64,000 nt of DNA from Paracoccaceae bacterium (GCA_024742405.1 JANSYP010000002.1:545697-609696), one strand, 5' to 3'. Positions 42,896 through 51,701 are shown, counted from the stretch's first letter. The notes: a model not told the origin generated them from the letters alone. Program-made: numbers and translations.

Positions 42896-44151
42896 TCTGC
42901 GCCCTCGGTGATCTCGCGCATGGCCTGCAGGAACTGCGCAACCTCGGTCGTGGTGTTGTAATGGCACATCGAGACGCGAATGGCCGCTGGCATTCCGAGC
43001 GGATCGAGGATGTTGCCCGAATAGTGGTCCGCCTTGCGCGTGTGGGTCCGAATGCCCCGCTCGCGGAGCTTCGTCACCACATCGGGGGCGTCCATGCCGT
43101 CGACCGAGATCGACACGAGCCCCTCGCGACGCGGGTTGTCCACGCCGCCGATGATGGTGACCGACGGCATGTCCACCAACCCCTTCTGGTTGCCGGTGCC
43201 ATGGATCATCGCGGTGGTCAGGTCGTCCTCATGGGCATGGATCGCTTCACCGGCGGCCACGATCCGCGCGCGGCGGTCGGTGGCGTCGGTGAACTGGCTG
43301 CCCAGCCACTCGAAATAGTCCACTACATCCGAGAACGTCGCGTAGGCGCCGGTGTCCCGCGTGCCGAATTCCCAAGGATCTCCCGGCGCATCGAGCAAAT
43401 GCTCGTGCGGCAAGGACGAGAGACGGTCGGACACCCAGGCCACGCCATAGCCATGGCGCGAGAACACCTTGTAGGGCGAGACCACGTAACCATCGATCCC
43501 ATAACTCGCGATATCGAGCCGCCCGTGGGCCGCGTGCTGGATGCCGTCGACGATGATGAAGCAGTCCGGTGCGATGGCGCGGATCGCCGTCGAAATTGCG
43601 GCCACATCCATTCCCATGCCCGTCACCGGCGAGGTGTGCAGGATCGTCACCACCTGGGCGTCGGGCGTCACTTGCGCGGCATAGGCCTCGGCATCGACTG
43701 CACCGGTCGCGTCGTTATGGTGGATATAGACATGCTCCTTCCCCATCGTCGCCGACCATTTGGCCGCCGCACTTCGGGTGGCGGGGTGCTCTACTGTGCT
43801 GCTGAAGACCTTCCCCGCAGGCGTGCCGACGATAGCCGTTCGGATCAGGCGGAAGAGAAGCTCCGTGCCGCTCTCACCGACGAAAAACTGTCCCTCGGGC
43901 GCATTGAAGAGCACGCGCATGTCGGCCTTGGACTTGTCGATGATCGCCACCAGCGCATGGGCGGCCGGGTTGTCACGGCCCTGATTGTCCGGGATCGCAG
44001 CGAACTTGGCAGTGGTCTCCACGACCGAGTTGAGGGTCAGCGCGCCGCCAGCATTCTCAAAGAACACGCGCGGTCCGTCGAACGGGCAATCCGCTACATG
44101 GGCGAAACGGGAACGGACCTCATCCATGAGGTCGGGTTTTGTCGTGAGCAT
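42892..44151 (-). CDS. Class V aminotransferase-fold PLP enzyme (cysteine-desulfurase-like)
   Basis: 419 residues. FFENAGGALTLNSVVETTAK near the start, STVEHPATRSAAAKWSATMG near 115, the PLP-ring Asp in CFIIVDGIQHAAHG (near 200) and the Schiff-base lysine in YVVSPYKVFSRHGYG (near 225) place it in the class V fold with NifS/CsdA/isopenicillin epimerase. The C-terminus MCHYNTTTEVAQFLQAMREI is typical. Reactions of this fold include lyases, epimerases and kynureninase-type cleavages. The CoA genes upstream and the Tct importer do not decide which. First-strand neighbour of the thioesterase (21 bases). Confidence 0.85.
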   Translation of the reverse strand: MLTTKPDLMDEVRSRFAHVADCPFDGPRVFFENAGGALTLNSVVETTAKFAAIPDNQGRDNPAAHALVAIIDKSKADMRVLFNAPEGQFFVGESGTELLFRLIRTAIVGTPAGKVFSSTVEHPATRSAAAKWSATMGKEHVYIHHNDATGAVDAEAYAAQVTPDAQVVTILHTSPVTGMGMDVAAISTAIRAIAPDCFIIVDGIQHAAHGRLDIASYGIDGYVVSPYKVFSRHGYGVAWVSDRLSSLPHEHLLDAPGDPWEFGTRDTGAYATFSDVVDYFEWLGSQFTDATDRRARIVAAGEAIHAHEDDLTTAMIHGTGNQKGLVDMPSVTIIGGVDNPRREGLVSISVDGMDAPDVVTKLRERGIRTHTRKADHYSGNILDPLGMPAAIRVSMCHYNTTTEVAQFLQAMREITEGAD

Positions 44152-44172
44152 CAGACTGGTCCTAAAGCATCG

Positions 44173-44640
44173 TTACGTTGGCATTTTCCAGGTCGCGGTG
44201 GCCAGCGCGGCGAGTTTGCCGTCGGGGCCCATCAGGCGACTTTCCATGAAGGACAGACTGCGCCCGCGCTTTGTGAACCGCCCCTCGACGGTGACCGTGC
44301 CTTCGATCACGGGACGCATGAACTGCACTTTCATCTCGATCGTCGCTCCGGGTCCCGCCACCTTATTGACCAGATGCCCCATGGAGATGTCCATCGCCGA
44401 ACACATGGCACCGCCATGGAGCGAGCCTTGCGGGTTCTTGAGCATATCCGTGACCTCGAACGTCAGGCGGCAAAGCGCCTTGTCCGCGTCCGGGGCATCA
44501 TCGGGCAGGTAGGCGAACTGCAGGCCCAGATGGCGGGCAAAAAAGAAGGTCTCGAAAGCCTGCGCGTGACCTTTGAGAGCGTTTTCGAAATGAGCACGGG
44601 CCGCGCCCTCATCAATTCGGCTGGGCGAACCGTCCGCCAT
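44173..44640 (-). CDS. PaaI-type hotdog-fold acyl-CoA thioesterase
   Basis: 155 residues. The 4HBT core NPQGSLHGGAMCSAMDISMG holds the HGG...D catalytic segment of PaaI-like thioesterases, followed by TIEMKVQFMRPVIEGTVTVE and FMESRLMGPDGKLAALATAT. It probably releases free acid from an acyl-CoA intermediate of the neighbouring pathway. Its ATG shares one base with the stop of the enoyl-CoA hydratase-like gene (TGATG). Confidence 0.85.
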   Translation of the reverse strand: MADGSPSRIDEGAARAHFENALKGHAQAFETFFFARHLGLQFAYLPDDAPDADKALCRLTFEVTDMLKNPQGSLHGGAMCSAMDISMGHLVNKVAGPGATIEMKVQFMRPVIEGTVTVEGRFTKRGRSLSFMESRLMGPDGKLAALATATWKMPT

Positions 44641-45425
44641 CAGGCGCCCACGAAGTTGGCTTTGCGTTTCTCCAGGAACGCGCGGCGGCCCTCGATATAG
44701 TCGGCGCTGTCGAAACAGGCCTTCACGCGGGCGGCGCATTCGTCGAGATCGCGCGCGCTTTCATCCAGGACGGTTTGACCGACGATGAACTTCACCGACC
44801 CCACGGTCATCGGCGCATTGGCCGCGATCATTTCCGCGGTCTCAAAGGCGACATCCCCGACCTTGTCATCGGGCACCACGCGGTTGACCAACCCCATGAT
44901 GCGGGCCTCCTCGGCATCAAAGCGGCGGGCGGTGAAGAAGATCTCCTTGGCAAAGGCCGGGCCGACCACTTTGACCAGCCGGTTGATACCTTCGAACCCG
45001 TAGCCCAGCCCCAGCTTGGCCGCGGGTACGGCAAATTGCGAGCCCGCGCCGCAAATCCGGAGATCGCAGCTCAGAGACAGGGCGACCCCGCCACCGATGC
45101 AGAATCCGTCGATCTGCGCGATCGTGGGTTTCGGGAAGGCTTCGATCAGGTCGTAGACCCGTTTGACCGCCGCGTTGTAGTGGGCCACAGCATCTGCGCT
45201 GGCGCGCTCGGTCTCGAACTTCGAGACATCCGCGCCCGAGACGAAGGCCTTGCCGCCCGCGCCGGACAAGATCAGGATCCGAACGCTGTCATCGGCGGCA
45301 AAGCGCGTGACAGCGGCTTCGACTGCTTCCCACATCTCCAGCGATACGGCATTGCGCTTTTCGGGCTGGTTGAAGATCACCCGGGCAATCTCCCCGGTTT
45401 GCTCGGTCAGGATCTTATCGGTCAT
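44640..45425 (-). CDS. Enoyl-CoA hydratase/isomerase family protein lacking one catalytic Glu
   Basis: 261 residues of crotonase fold. The oxyanion-hole segments SGADVSKFE and IDGFCIGGGVALSLSCDLRI are intact. In hydratases the first catalytic Glu sits in 'QPEI.LG'. Here the same place reads AVPAAKLGLGYGFEGINRL, so it is Ala. The second catalytic Glu is kept in AKEIFFTARRFDAEE. Loss of one Glu is seen in crotonase-fold decarboxylases, isomerases and hydrolases. So hydration of a simple enoyl-CoA is doubtful. It lies between the CaiB/BaiF transferase and the thioesterase. Confidence 0.87.
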   Translation of the reverse strand: MTDKILTEQTGEIARVIFNQPEKRNAVSLEMWEAVEAAVTRFAADDSVRILILSGAGGKAFVSGADVSKFETERASADAVAHYNAAVKRVYDLIEAFPKPTIAQIDGFCIGGGVALSLSCDLRICGAGSQFAVPAAKLGLGYGFEGINRLVKVVGPAFAKEIFFTARRFDAEEARIMGLVNRVVPDDKVGDVAFETAEMIAANAPMTVGSVKFIVGQTVLDESARDLDECAARVKACFDSADYIEGRRAFLEKRKANFVGA

Positions 45426-45449
45426 GACGGTGTCCTCGATTTTCGGAAT

Positions 45450-46688
45450 TCAGGTGGCGCCCTTTGCTTTCATCTCGGCGATCTCGGTCTCGCTCATTCC
45501 GATCTCGGCCAGAATGTCGGCGCTGTGCTGTCCGGGCAGCGGGGGCGGGGTTGCGATGCGGCTGGGCGTGCGGCTCATCAGGATCGGCTGGCCGACCAGT
45601 TCTATCTCGCCGCGCTCCTGGCTGGTTACAGGCTGGGCAAGGCCAAGATGCCGGACCTGCTCGTTGTCAAAGACCTGGCCGATATCGTTGATTTCGCCCG
45701 CCGGCACGCCCGCATCGGTGAATAGTTCGATCCATTCCGCCGTCGTGCGGGTTTTGGTGATGGCTTCGATCTCCGCGCCGAGCGCGTCACGGTGTTCGGA
45801 CCGCGCGGGGGCCGTCGCGTAGCGCGCATCCTCCAGCCAGTCGGGGCGGTCCATCACATCGGCGAACCGGGTCCAGATATTGGCGCCGGTGACCGCGATA
45901 TTCATGTGCCCGTCACGGGTCTTGAACACGCCTGTGGGGATCGAGGTCGGATGATTGTTGCCGGCCTGTTTCGGCACATCGCCATCCATGAGGTATCGCG
46001 CAGCCTGAAAATCGAGCATGAAGACCTGCGCCTGCAGCAACGACGTCTGAACCCACTGCCCCTTGCCGGAGTTGCAGCGTTCGTAGAGCGCGATCAGGAT
46101 GCCTTGAGCGGCGAACATGCCCGCGCAGAGATCGGCGACGGGGATACCCACGCGCATGGGACCGGCGCCCGGCGCACCGGTTATCGACATCAGCCCGCCC
46201 ATGCCCTGGGCGATCTGGTCGAACCCAGGGCGATCCGCCATCGGGCCGTCCTGTCCGAAGCCGGAAATCGACGCATAGATCAGGCGCGGATTGGTCTGTG
46301 ACAGCGTGTCATAGTCGATCCCGAGGCGCTTTTTCACGCCCGGTCGGAAGTTTTCGACAACAATGTCGGCGCTGTCGGCCAGCTTGCGGAAGGCTGCCAA
46401 CCCGGCTTCGGATTTCAGGTCCAGCGTCAGGCTGCGCTTGTTGCGGTGCAGGTTCTGAAAGTCCGGGCCCGAACGCGGACCGCCGAACTGCGCGGTGTCC
46501 ACCGGTGCCTCGATCTTGATGACATCCGCACCCCAATCGGCGAGTTGCCGGACACAGGTGGGACCAGACCGGACCCGCGTCAGGTCCAGCACGCGCAATC
46601 CGTTCAGAGCCGTGCTGCCCATGGACATTTCGGGCGCGTTTTCAATGTCTGGCGAAGCATCGGAATTCTGATCGGCAGGCTGTGCCAT
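45450..46688 (-). CDS. CaiB/BaiF family (class III) CoA-transferase
   Basis: 412 residues. LRVLDLTRVRSGPTCVRQLA and DWGADVIKIEAP are the nucleotide-binding start, and RSLTLDLKSEAGLAAFRKLA, ENFRPGVKKRLGIDYDTLS and the catalytic-Asp motif GFDQIAQGMGGLMSITG follow. It moves CoA between carboxylic acids (succinyl-, formyl- or acetyl-CoA donors in known members). GAGGGGAG precedes the chosen ATG by seven bases; an upstream extension would cross the divergent operator. It leads the minus-strand operon with the crotonase-fold protein, thioesterase and PLP enzyme. Confidence 0.9.
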   Translation of the reverse strand: MAQPADQNSDASPDIENAPEMSMGSTALNGLRVLDLTRVRSGPTCVRQLADWGADVIKIEAPVDTAQFGGPRSGPDFQNLHRNKRSLTLDLKSEAGLAAFRKLADSADIVVENFRPGVKKRLGIDYDTLSQTNPRLIYASISGFGQDGPMADRPGFDQIAQGMGGLMSITGAPGAGPMRVGIPVADLCAGMFAAQGILIALYERCNSGKGQWVQTSLLQAQVFMLDFQAARYLMDGDVPKQAGNNHPTSIPTGVFKTRDGHMNIAVTGANIWTRFADVMDRPDWLEDARYATAPARSEHRDALGAEIEAITKTRTTAEWIELFTDAGVPAGEINDIGQVFDNEQVRHLGLAQPVTSQERGEIELVGQPILMSRTPSRIATPPPLPGQHSADILAEIGMSETEIAEMKAKGAT

Positions 46689-46762
46689 GCTGGCTCCCCT
46701 CGTGGACGGTCTGCTGCTATACGATCTAGGATAAACGCCAGCATATGACAATATAAATGTTA

Positions 46763-46774
46763 AATGTTGACAAA
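46763..46774. promoter_or_regulatory. GntR-type operator candidate between the CoA-transferase and second gntR gene
   Basis: AATGTTGACAAA, with the core TGTTGACA identical to the box before the first GntR gene, lies 27 bases before the ATG at 46802 in an AT-rich divergent region. Position and sequence repeat the arrangement at 37968, so the two regulators may bind the same or each other's sites. Confidence 0.5.
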
Positions 46775-46801
46775 ATATCCGGTTCCGGACCAAGAAAGGC
46801 C

Positions 46802-47500
46802 ATGAACATGAGTGTCAGATCCATAGGCCCCCGCCGGGCGACGCTTGCTGGCGAAGTGCGCGGCGAACTGGAACGGATGATCGTCGACGGTGATCTCAAG
46901 GCCGGCGAGAAGATGAACGAGCTCGCCCTGTCCGAGGTCATGGGGGTCAGCCGCGGCACCGTGCGCGAAGCGATCCGGTCTCTGGCCGACAGCGGCTTGA
47001 TCGATCTGATCGCCAATCGCGGCGCCTACGTACACGAGACGACCCTGGCGGAAGTTCGCAACCTTTACGACCTGCGCGGCGCTGTGTTCGCGATGGCCTG
47101 CAGTTCCGCGGCGCGCCGTGTCGCCGAAGGCGTCGCACGCGACGTTCCCAAGACGCTCGAGCGCAATCTGGACCAGATGCGGACCGCAACGGCCAAGGAA
47201 GACACCGCCCGCTACTACAAGCTCAATATCGAGTTTCATGACATGCTGCTCGGTGCCGCCGACAATCCCAAGGCCAAGACGATCTACGACAATCTGGTCA
47301 AGGAAATGCACCTTTTCCGGCGCCGTGGCCTGTCCGTTCCAACCAACATGGAACGCTCGCTGGCAGAGCATGAGGCGATCAGCGCGGCCGTGATCGGTGG
47401 CGACGTGGATGGCGCCCGGGCCGCGGCCCATCTGCACATCACGTCGGGTTTCGCCCGCTACATGAAGATGCTGGAACAGGAGCCTGATGCGGCCGGTTGA
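46802..47500 (+). CDS. GntR-family (FadR/FCD) transcriptional regulator
   Basis: 232 residues from MNMSVRSIGPR, with AGAAAGG eight or so bases upstream. The wHTH reads TLAGEVRGELERMIVDGDLK, AGEKMNELALSEVMGVSRGT, VREAIRSLADSGLIDLIANR. The FCD domain has YYKLNIEFHDMLLGAADNPK and HEAISAAVIGGDVDGARAAA with metal-ligand His. It resembles the GntR at 38008 in domain layout and operator position. Divergent from the CoA-transferase operon and 45 bases before the acyl-CoA synthetase gene, so it probably controls both. Confidence 0.9.
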   Translation: MNMSVRSIGPRRATLAGEVRGELERMIVDGDLKAGEKMNELALSEVMGVSRGTVREAIRSLADSGLIDLIANRGAYVHETTLAEVRNLYDLRGAVFAMACSSAARRVAEGVARDVPKTLERNLDQMRTATAKEDTARYYKLNIEFHDMLLGAADNPKAKTIYDNLVKEMHLFRRRGLSVPTNMERSLAEHEAISAAVIGGDVDGARAAAHLHITSGFARYMKMLEQEPDAAG

Positions 47501-47545
47501 GGTTCGTATTCTCGCCCCCATCCAAGACCGAAACGAGAGACACAG

Positions 47546-49060
47546 ATGGCCAATCCGCTCTTCGACGCGTTGTTTGCCCCCCATGCCGGCCGCGACACCG
47601 CCTTTCTGCACCTCCCCTCCGGTGAGACGACGTCCCATGCGGCGTTTCTGGCCGAGGCTGCGCAATATGCCCACGCACTGACTGCACTTGGTGTGCGCCC
47701 GGGGGACAGGGTGGCGGTCCATATCGAAAAGTCCGCCCAGGCATTGGCGCTCTATGCCGGGTGCGTGCAGGCCGGGGCCGTATTCCTGCCGCTCAACACC
47801 GCCTACACGCCGAAGGAACTCGACTACTTCGTCGGCGACAGCGGTGCCGCACTCTTTGTGTGCGACCCCGGTGAAGCTGCCGAGATGAGTTCGATTGCGG
47901 CAAAGCACGGATGCATATTGCACACTCTGGCCGGCGACGGGACGGGAACACTGGCGGATCTGGCCGAGGCCCAGGCGACCGAGTTTCAGACGGTGGCGCG
48001 GGATGCCGAGGACCTGGCCGCGCTGCTCTACACATCTGGCACCACGGGGCGGTCCAAGGGCGCGATGCTGACCCACCGCAACCTGCTCTCTAACGCCGAA
48101 GCTCTGGTCGATACTTGGCGCTTCACAGCCAACGATGTGCTGCTGCACGCCTTGCCGATTTTCCATAGCCACGGACTGTTCGTGGCAACCAATGTGACGT
48201 TGTTGGCGGGAGGGTCGATGATCTTTCTGCCGAAATTCGATCAAGACGCTGTCATTGCGCGCCTGCCGGATGCGACCAGCATGATGGGCGTTCCAACCTT
48301 CTATACCCGCCTTCTGGACGATAAGCGGTTCGACGCGGCGTTGACCGCTCATATGCGGCTCTTTATCTCCGGCTCCGCTCCGCTCCTTTCGGAGACGCAC
48401 GAGCGGTTCGCGGCCCGCACCGGGCACCGCATTCTGGAACGCTACGGCATGACCGAGACCAGCATGAACACCTCGAACCCCTATGATGGCGAACGCCGTG
48501 CCGGGACGGTCGGGTTCGCCCTGCCCGGCGTGGAGGTGAAGGTCTGCGACCCCAAGACGGGTGCGGAACTGCCGCACGGTGAAATCGGCGTTCTGGAAGT
48601 CCGCGGACCCAACGTGTTCAAAGGCTATTGGCAGATGCCGGAAAAGACCCGCGAAGAGCTGCGCGACGACGGGTTCTTCATCACCGGTGATTTGTCCCTG
48701 ATCGATGCGGACGGGTACGTGCATATCGTGGGCCGCGGCAAAGACCTGATCATTTCGGGCGGCTACAACATCTACCCGAAAGAAATCGAGCTATTCCTCG
48801 ACGCGCAGGATGGCGTGCTGGAAAGCGCTGTGATCGGCGCGCCGCACCCTGATTTCGGCGAAAGCGTGGTGGCCGTTCTGGTGCCGGAACCTGGCGCCAA
48901 GTTGGACGTCGCCGCCGTCGAGGCGGCGGTGAAGCGTGACTTGGCAAGTTTCAAAAGGCCGCGCCGGGTCGAGACCATGGACGCTTTGCCACGCAACACG
49001 ATGGGCAAAGTTCAAAAGAACCAGCTACGATCACGGTTTGCTGCTGTATTTTCCGGCTGA
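47546..49060 (+). CDS. matB: Acyl-CoA synthetase, malonyl-CoA synthetase (MatB)-like
   Basis: 504-residue AMP-forming ligase. The P-loop LLYTSGTTGRSKGAMLTHRN (near 154), A5 motif ILERYGMTETSMNTSNPYDG (near 295) and catalytic lysine region NTMGKVQKNQLR (near 490) are present. The signature LPIFHSHGLFVATNVTLLAG with MGVPTFYTRLLDD is what malonyl/methylmalonyl-CoA synthetases show. It activates a small dicarboxylate to its CoA ester in the cytoplasm. No malonyl-CoA decarboxylase gene is near, so the substrate may be another dicarboxylate supplied by TctABC. Confidence 0.82.
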   Translation: MANPLFDALFAPHAGRDTAFLHLPSGETTSHAAFLAEAAQYAHALTALGVRPGDRVAVHIEKSAQALALYAGCVQAGAVFLPLNTAYTPKELDYFVGDSGAALFVCDPGEAAEMSSIAAKHGCILHTLAGDGTGTLADLAEAQATEFQTVARDAEDLAALLYTSGTTGRSKGAMLTHRNLLSNAEALVDTWRFTANDVLLHALPIFHSHGLFVATNVTLLAGGSMIFLPKFDQDAVIARLPDATSMMGVPTFYTRLLDDKRFDAALTAHMRLFISGSAPLLSETHERFAARTGHRILERYGMTETSMNTSNPYDGERRAGTVGFALPGVEVKVCDPKTGAELPHGEIGVLEVRGPNVFKGYWQMPEKTREELRDDGFFITGDLSLIDADGYVHIVGRGKDLIISGGYNIYPKEIELFLDAQDGVLESAVIGAPHPDFGESVVAVLVPEPGAKLDVAAVEAAVKRDLASFKRPRRVETMDALPRNTMGKVQKNQLRSRFAAVFSG

Positions 49061-49786
49061 ACCCGGCTCGACGTAGTCCCTCCGGGCATGGGTGACAGTG
49101 TGTCGACTCGTGTCTCATCCCGCCCGACCAGACCCTCCAAGAGTCCGGGCTTTACGGTCTAGTCGGTCCAGTTGCCGCAGACCCTCTATGTGTTTCGCGA
49201 TGCTATGACGGCTTCGGGCGTTTTGCAGGCTGCTCTTCGGGGCTCCTGATCGGGGTGTATGTTTGTTGTGTCGCGCATGCAGGTCTGGTCTCCGGAAGAA
49301 AACCGCCTTGGGGCTGTGTTTGGTCGTCGGTGGTGGTGGAGATGACCCCCCGTCCGGAGACCTGCGAGCCGCTGTCCCGTCCATGGCGATGCTCACGCCG
49401 CGCAGGGTGTCCGGCAAGTCGGCATCAGGCTCCGGAAAGCAAGTTGCCGAAAGAGGCATGCGGATCAACGGCCTGACCACGATAAATTCAGTCGGCTCGG
49501 TACGCAACCAACCTGAGCACTCTGGGCTCAAGCGCGGGGGGCCTGTTCGCGTACCAAGGCGCCTGAACCAACCGGACAGTGCATTGCTGCATTTGTCCGC
49601 CGGGATGCGCTGCAGAACGCGCCTGGCGCGACTCTTCGGGCAAAACCACGAGCCAATAGCTATTCCAATGGACAGGAGTCCAAGGCAGTGACACGGCCCG
49701 CATTCAGGTCCACAGAGTGCGAAAAGGCGACGGGCTAACCGAACGCGGAGAGGCGCTGGACACTCGCGCGGATCAGGTCAGCACAT
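49061..49786. other. Region with no supportable gene
   Basis: About 725 bases between the acyl-CoA synthetase gene and the ribosomal terminator. Frames of up to 142 codons on both strands have no ribosome-binding site or recognisable motif, and no tRNA-like fold was seen. In most proteobacteria rplO and secY would follow rpmD here; neither is present. Confidence 0.45.
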
Positions 49787-49818
49787 AAAAAAAAGCGCCC
49801 CGTCAAAAACGGAGCGCT
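49787..49818 (-). terminator. Rho-independent terminator after rpmD
   Basis: On the minus strand AGCGCTCCGT, loop TTTTG, ACGGGGCGCT (one G-T pair) is followed by a run of eight T. A strong intrinsic terminator 26 bases after the rpmD stop, closing the spc-type unit. Confidence 0.92.
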
Positions 49819-49844
49819 CTGGATTCAGCAAAGAAGGCGGTCGG

Positions 49845-50033
49845 TCAGCCGCGCTCTTCGACGATCTCGACAAGATGCGGGATCTTGGCCACCATGCCGC
49901 GCACGGCGGCGGTGTCCTCAAGCTCGCGGGTCTTGTGCATCTTGTTCAGCCCAAGTCCGATCAACGTCTGACGCTGTTTGGCAGGGCGGCGGATCGGGCT
50001 TCCGATCTGCTTGACGACGATGGTTTTAGCCAT
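49845..50033 (-). CDS. rpmD: 50S ribosomal protein L30
   Basis: 62 residues, the normal length, with [20 protein letters not shown] and [20 protein letters not shown]. Binds 23S rRNA on the large subunit. It is the last gene of its unit, 13 bases after rpsE. Confidence 0.97.
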   Translation of the reverse strand: MAKTIVVKQIGSPIRRPAKQRQTLIGLGLNKMHKTRELEDTAAVRGMVAKIPHLVEIVEERG

Positions 50034-50046
50034 GGGTCAGATCTCC

Positions 50047-50649
50047 TCAGGCCGAAGCCGCTTCACCGGCCGCGGAGGCCGATTCAGGGGCGGGCTCAGC
50101 AGCAGGAGCGTCGTCCCGCTTGGGCAGGATGTCGGCCACCTTCTTACCACGACGCTGCGCGACCATGCGGGGGCTCGATTCCTTGGTCAGGCCGTTCAGC
50201 GTGGCCCGGATCATGTTGTAGGGGTTCTGCGACCCGATGGACTTGGCCACCACGTCCTGAACGCCCAGCATCTCGAACACGGCGCGCATCGGACCACCGG
50301 CGATGATCCCGGTCCCTGTGGGCGCGGTGCGCATCACGACACGGCCCGCACCATGGCGACCTTCGATGTCGTGGTGCAGCGTGCGGCCTTCGCGGAGCGG
50401 CACGCGGACGAGCCCGCGCTTCGCCTGCTCGGTTGCCTTGCGGATGGCCTCGGGGACCTCCTTGGCCTTGCCCTTGCCGAAACCGACGCGACCCTTCTGA
50501 TCGCCGACGACCACGAGTGCTGCAAAGCCGAAGCGCTTGCCGCCCTTCACGGTCTTGGAGACGCGGTTGATCGCAACCAGTCGGTCGGCGAATTCCGGGT
50601 TTTCGTCGCGATCGCGACCTCCACCCCGGCGATTGGTATCTCTGGCCAT
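50047..50649 (-). CDS. rpsE: 30S ribosomal protein S5
   Basis: 200 residues. The S5 core is intact: [40 protein letters not shown] and the C-terminal [20 protein letters not shown]. It helps translational accuracy and mRNA entry. About 20 residues of Ala/Glu/Pro-rich tail ([20 protein letters not shown]) extend past the core. It is separated from rplR by 137 bases containing a hairpin, unlike the tight spacing elsewhere in the unit. Confidence 0.97.
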   Translation of the reverse strand: MARDTNRRGGGRDRDENPEFADRLVAINRVSKTVKGGKRFGFAALVVVGDQKGRVGFGKGKAKEVPEAIRKATEQAKRGLVRVPLREGRTLHHDIEGRHGAGRVVMRTAPTGTGIIAGGPMRAVFEMLGVQDVVAKSIGSQNPYNMIRATLNGLTKESSPRMVAQRRGKKVADILPKRDDAPAAEPAPESASAAGEAASA

Positions 50650-50724
50650 CGGGCCTCCAGTGTCTTTGCGCCTCTGGCGCTTTGGGTTCCGATCCCAGTC
50701 AGCCTGACGGCTCCCGGATCATCG

Positions 50725-50746
50725 AGCGGGCACCGGAATGCCCGCT
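50725..50746 (-). promoter_or_regulatory. Stem-loop in the rplR-rpsE spacer
   Basis: AGCGGGCA (50725-50732), six-base loop, TGCCCGCT (50739-50746): a perfect eight-pair stem in the 137-base gap between L18 and S5 genes. No T run follows, so it is more likely an mRNA processing, stability or translational-control element than a terminator. Confidence 0.45.
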
Positions 50747-50786
50747 ACGCTGCATCATGCCGGCGGGACGGGCCCGCCGCGCGGTC

Positions 50787-51146
50787 TCAGAACTTCAGTC
50801 CACCTTCACGGGCCGCCTCAGCGAGCGCCTTGACCTTGCCGTGAAAGAGAAAGCCACCGCGGTCGAAGTAACACGCTTCGACCCCTTTGGCCTTGGCCCG
50901 TTCGGCGATCACCGCACCGACCTTGGCAGCCGCCTCGACATTGTTCTTGCCGACGACGCCGAGATCCTTTTCCAGCGAGGACGCCGCGGCCAGGGTCACG
51001 CCCTGCACGTCGTCGATCAGCTGGACGCTGATGTTCTTGTTGCTGCGATGCACGCTGAGGCGCGGCTTGCTGCCCGCTTCGCGCTTGAGCTTGTTCCGGA
51101 CGCGCAGGCGGCGCTTGAGGAACAGGTCCCGTTTGCTGTTTGCCAT
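50787..51146 (-). CDS. rplR: 50S ribosomal protein L18
   Basis: 119 residues from [20 protein letters not shown]. The 5S rRNA-binding core [20 protein letters not shown] and [20 protein letters not shown] are present. It carries 5S rRNA into the large subunit with L5 and L25. Eleven bases after rplF; the longer upstream frame is rplF read out of phase. Confidence 0.97.
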   Translation of the reverse strand: MANSKRDLFLKRRLRVRNKLKREAGSKPRLSVHRSNKNISVQLIDDVQGVTLAAASSLEKDLGVVGKNNVEAAAKVGAVIAERAKAKGVEACYFDRGGFLFHGKVKALAEAAREGGLKF

Positions 51147-51157
51147 CTGTCTGGTCC

Positions 51158-51691
51158 TTACTTCTTCTTGCCTTCCTTGCGGAAGATATACTCGTCCTTG
51201 TAGCGGATGCCCTTGCCCTTGTAGGGCTCCGGCGCGCGCCACTCACGGATGTTGGCCGCGACCTGGCCGACGAGCTGTTGATCATCGCCCTCGATGACGA
51301 TCTCGGTCTGCTTGGGGCAGGTCACCGTGATCCCCGCGGGAACCTCGAAATTCACGTCATGGCTGTAGCCGAGCGCCAGCTTGAGCGTGTTGCCCTGCAT
51401 CTGCGCCCGGTAACCGACGCCCTGGATCTCCAGCTCGCGCTTGAAGCCATCGGTGACGCCGGTGACGAGGTTCTGAACCATCGTGCGGCTCATGCCCCAC
51501 TGCTGGCGCGCCCGCTTGGACTTGCCGCGCGGAGTTACGGTGATCGTGCTGTCCTCGACGGCGAGCGTGACATCATCGCCGGCGGTGAAGCTGCGGGTCC
51601 CCTTGGGGCCCTTCACCTCGATCGTCTGGCCCTTGATGTCGACCGTGACACCGGAGGGCAGATCGACGGGTCTTTTCCCGATTCGAGACAT
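51158..51691 (-). CDS. rplF: 50S ribosomal protein L6
   Basis: 177 residues starting [20 protein letters not shown], with the duplicated L6 fold and the C-terminal signature [20 protein letters not shown]. It sits near the GTPase centre of the large subunit. Start chosen by family; AAGGAGG lies just upstream. Confidence 0.97.
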   Translation of the reverse strand: MSRIGKRPVDLPSGVTVDIKGQTIEVKGPKGTRSFTAGDDVTLAVEDSTITVTPRGKSKRARQQWGMSRTMVQNLVTGVTDGFKRELEIQGVGYRAQMQGNTLKLALGYSHDVNFEVPAGITVTCPKQTEIVIEGDDQQLVGQVAANIREWRAPEPYKGKGIRYKDEYIFRKEGKKK

Positions 51692-51701
51692 TCCTTCCTC
51701 C

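Noticed and set aside
40235..42967. 910-codon open frame on the minus strand
   Set aside because: Antisense to tctA and the Ldh2-type gene. No motif, His/Arg/Gly-rich composition typical of shadow frames.
46689..46801. Longer N-terminal versions of the CoA-transferase and second GntR gene
   Set aside because: Both would overlap in the AT-rich divergent region holding the TGTTGACA box. The internal ATGs have ribosome-binding sites and match their families.
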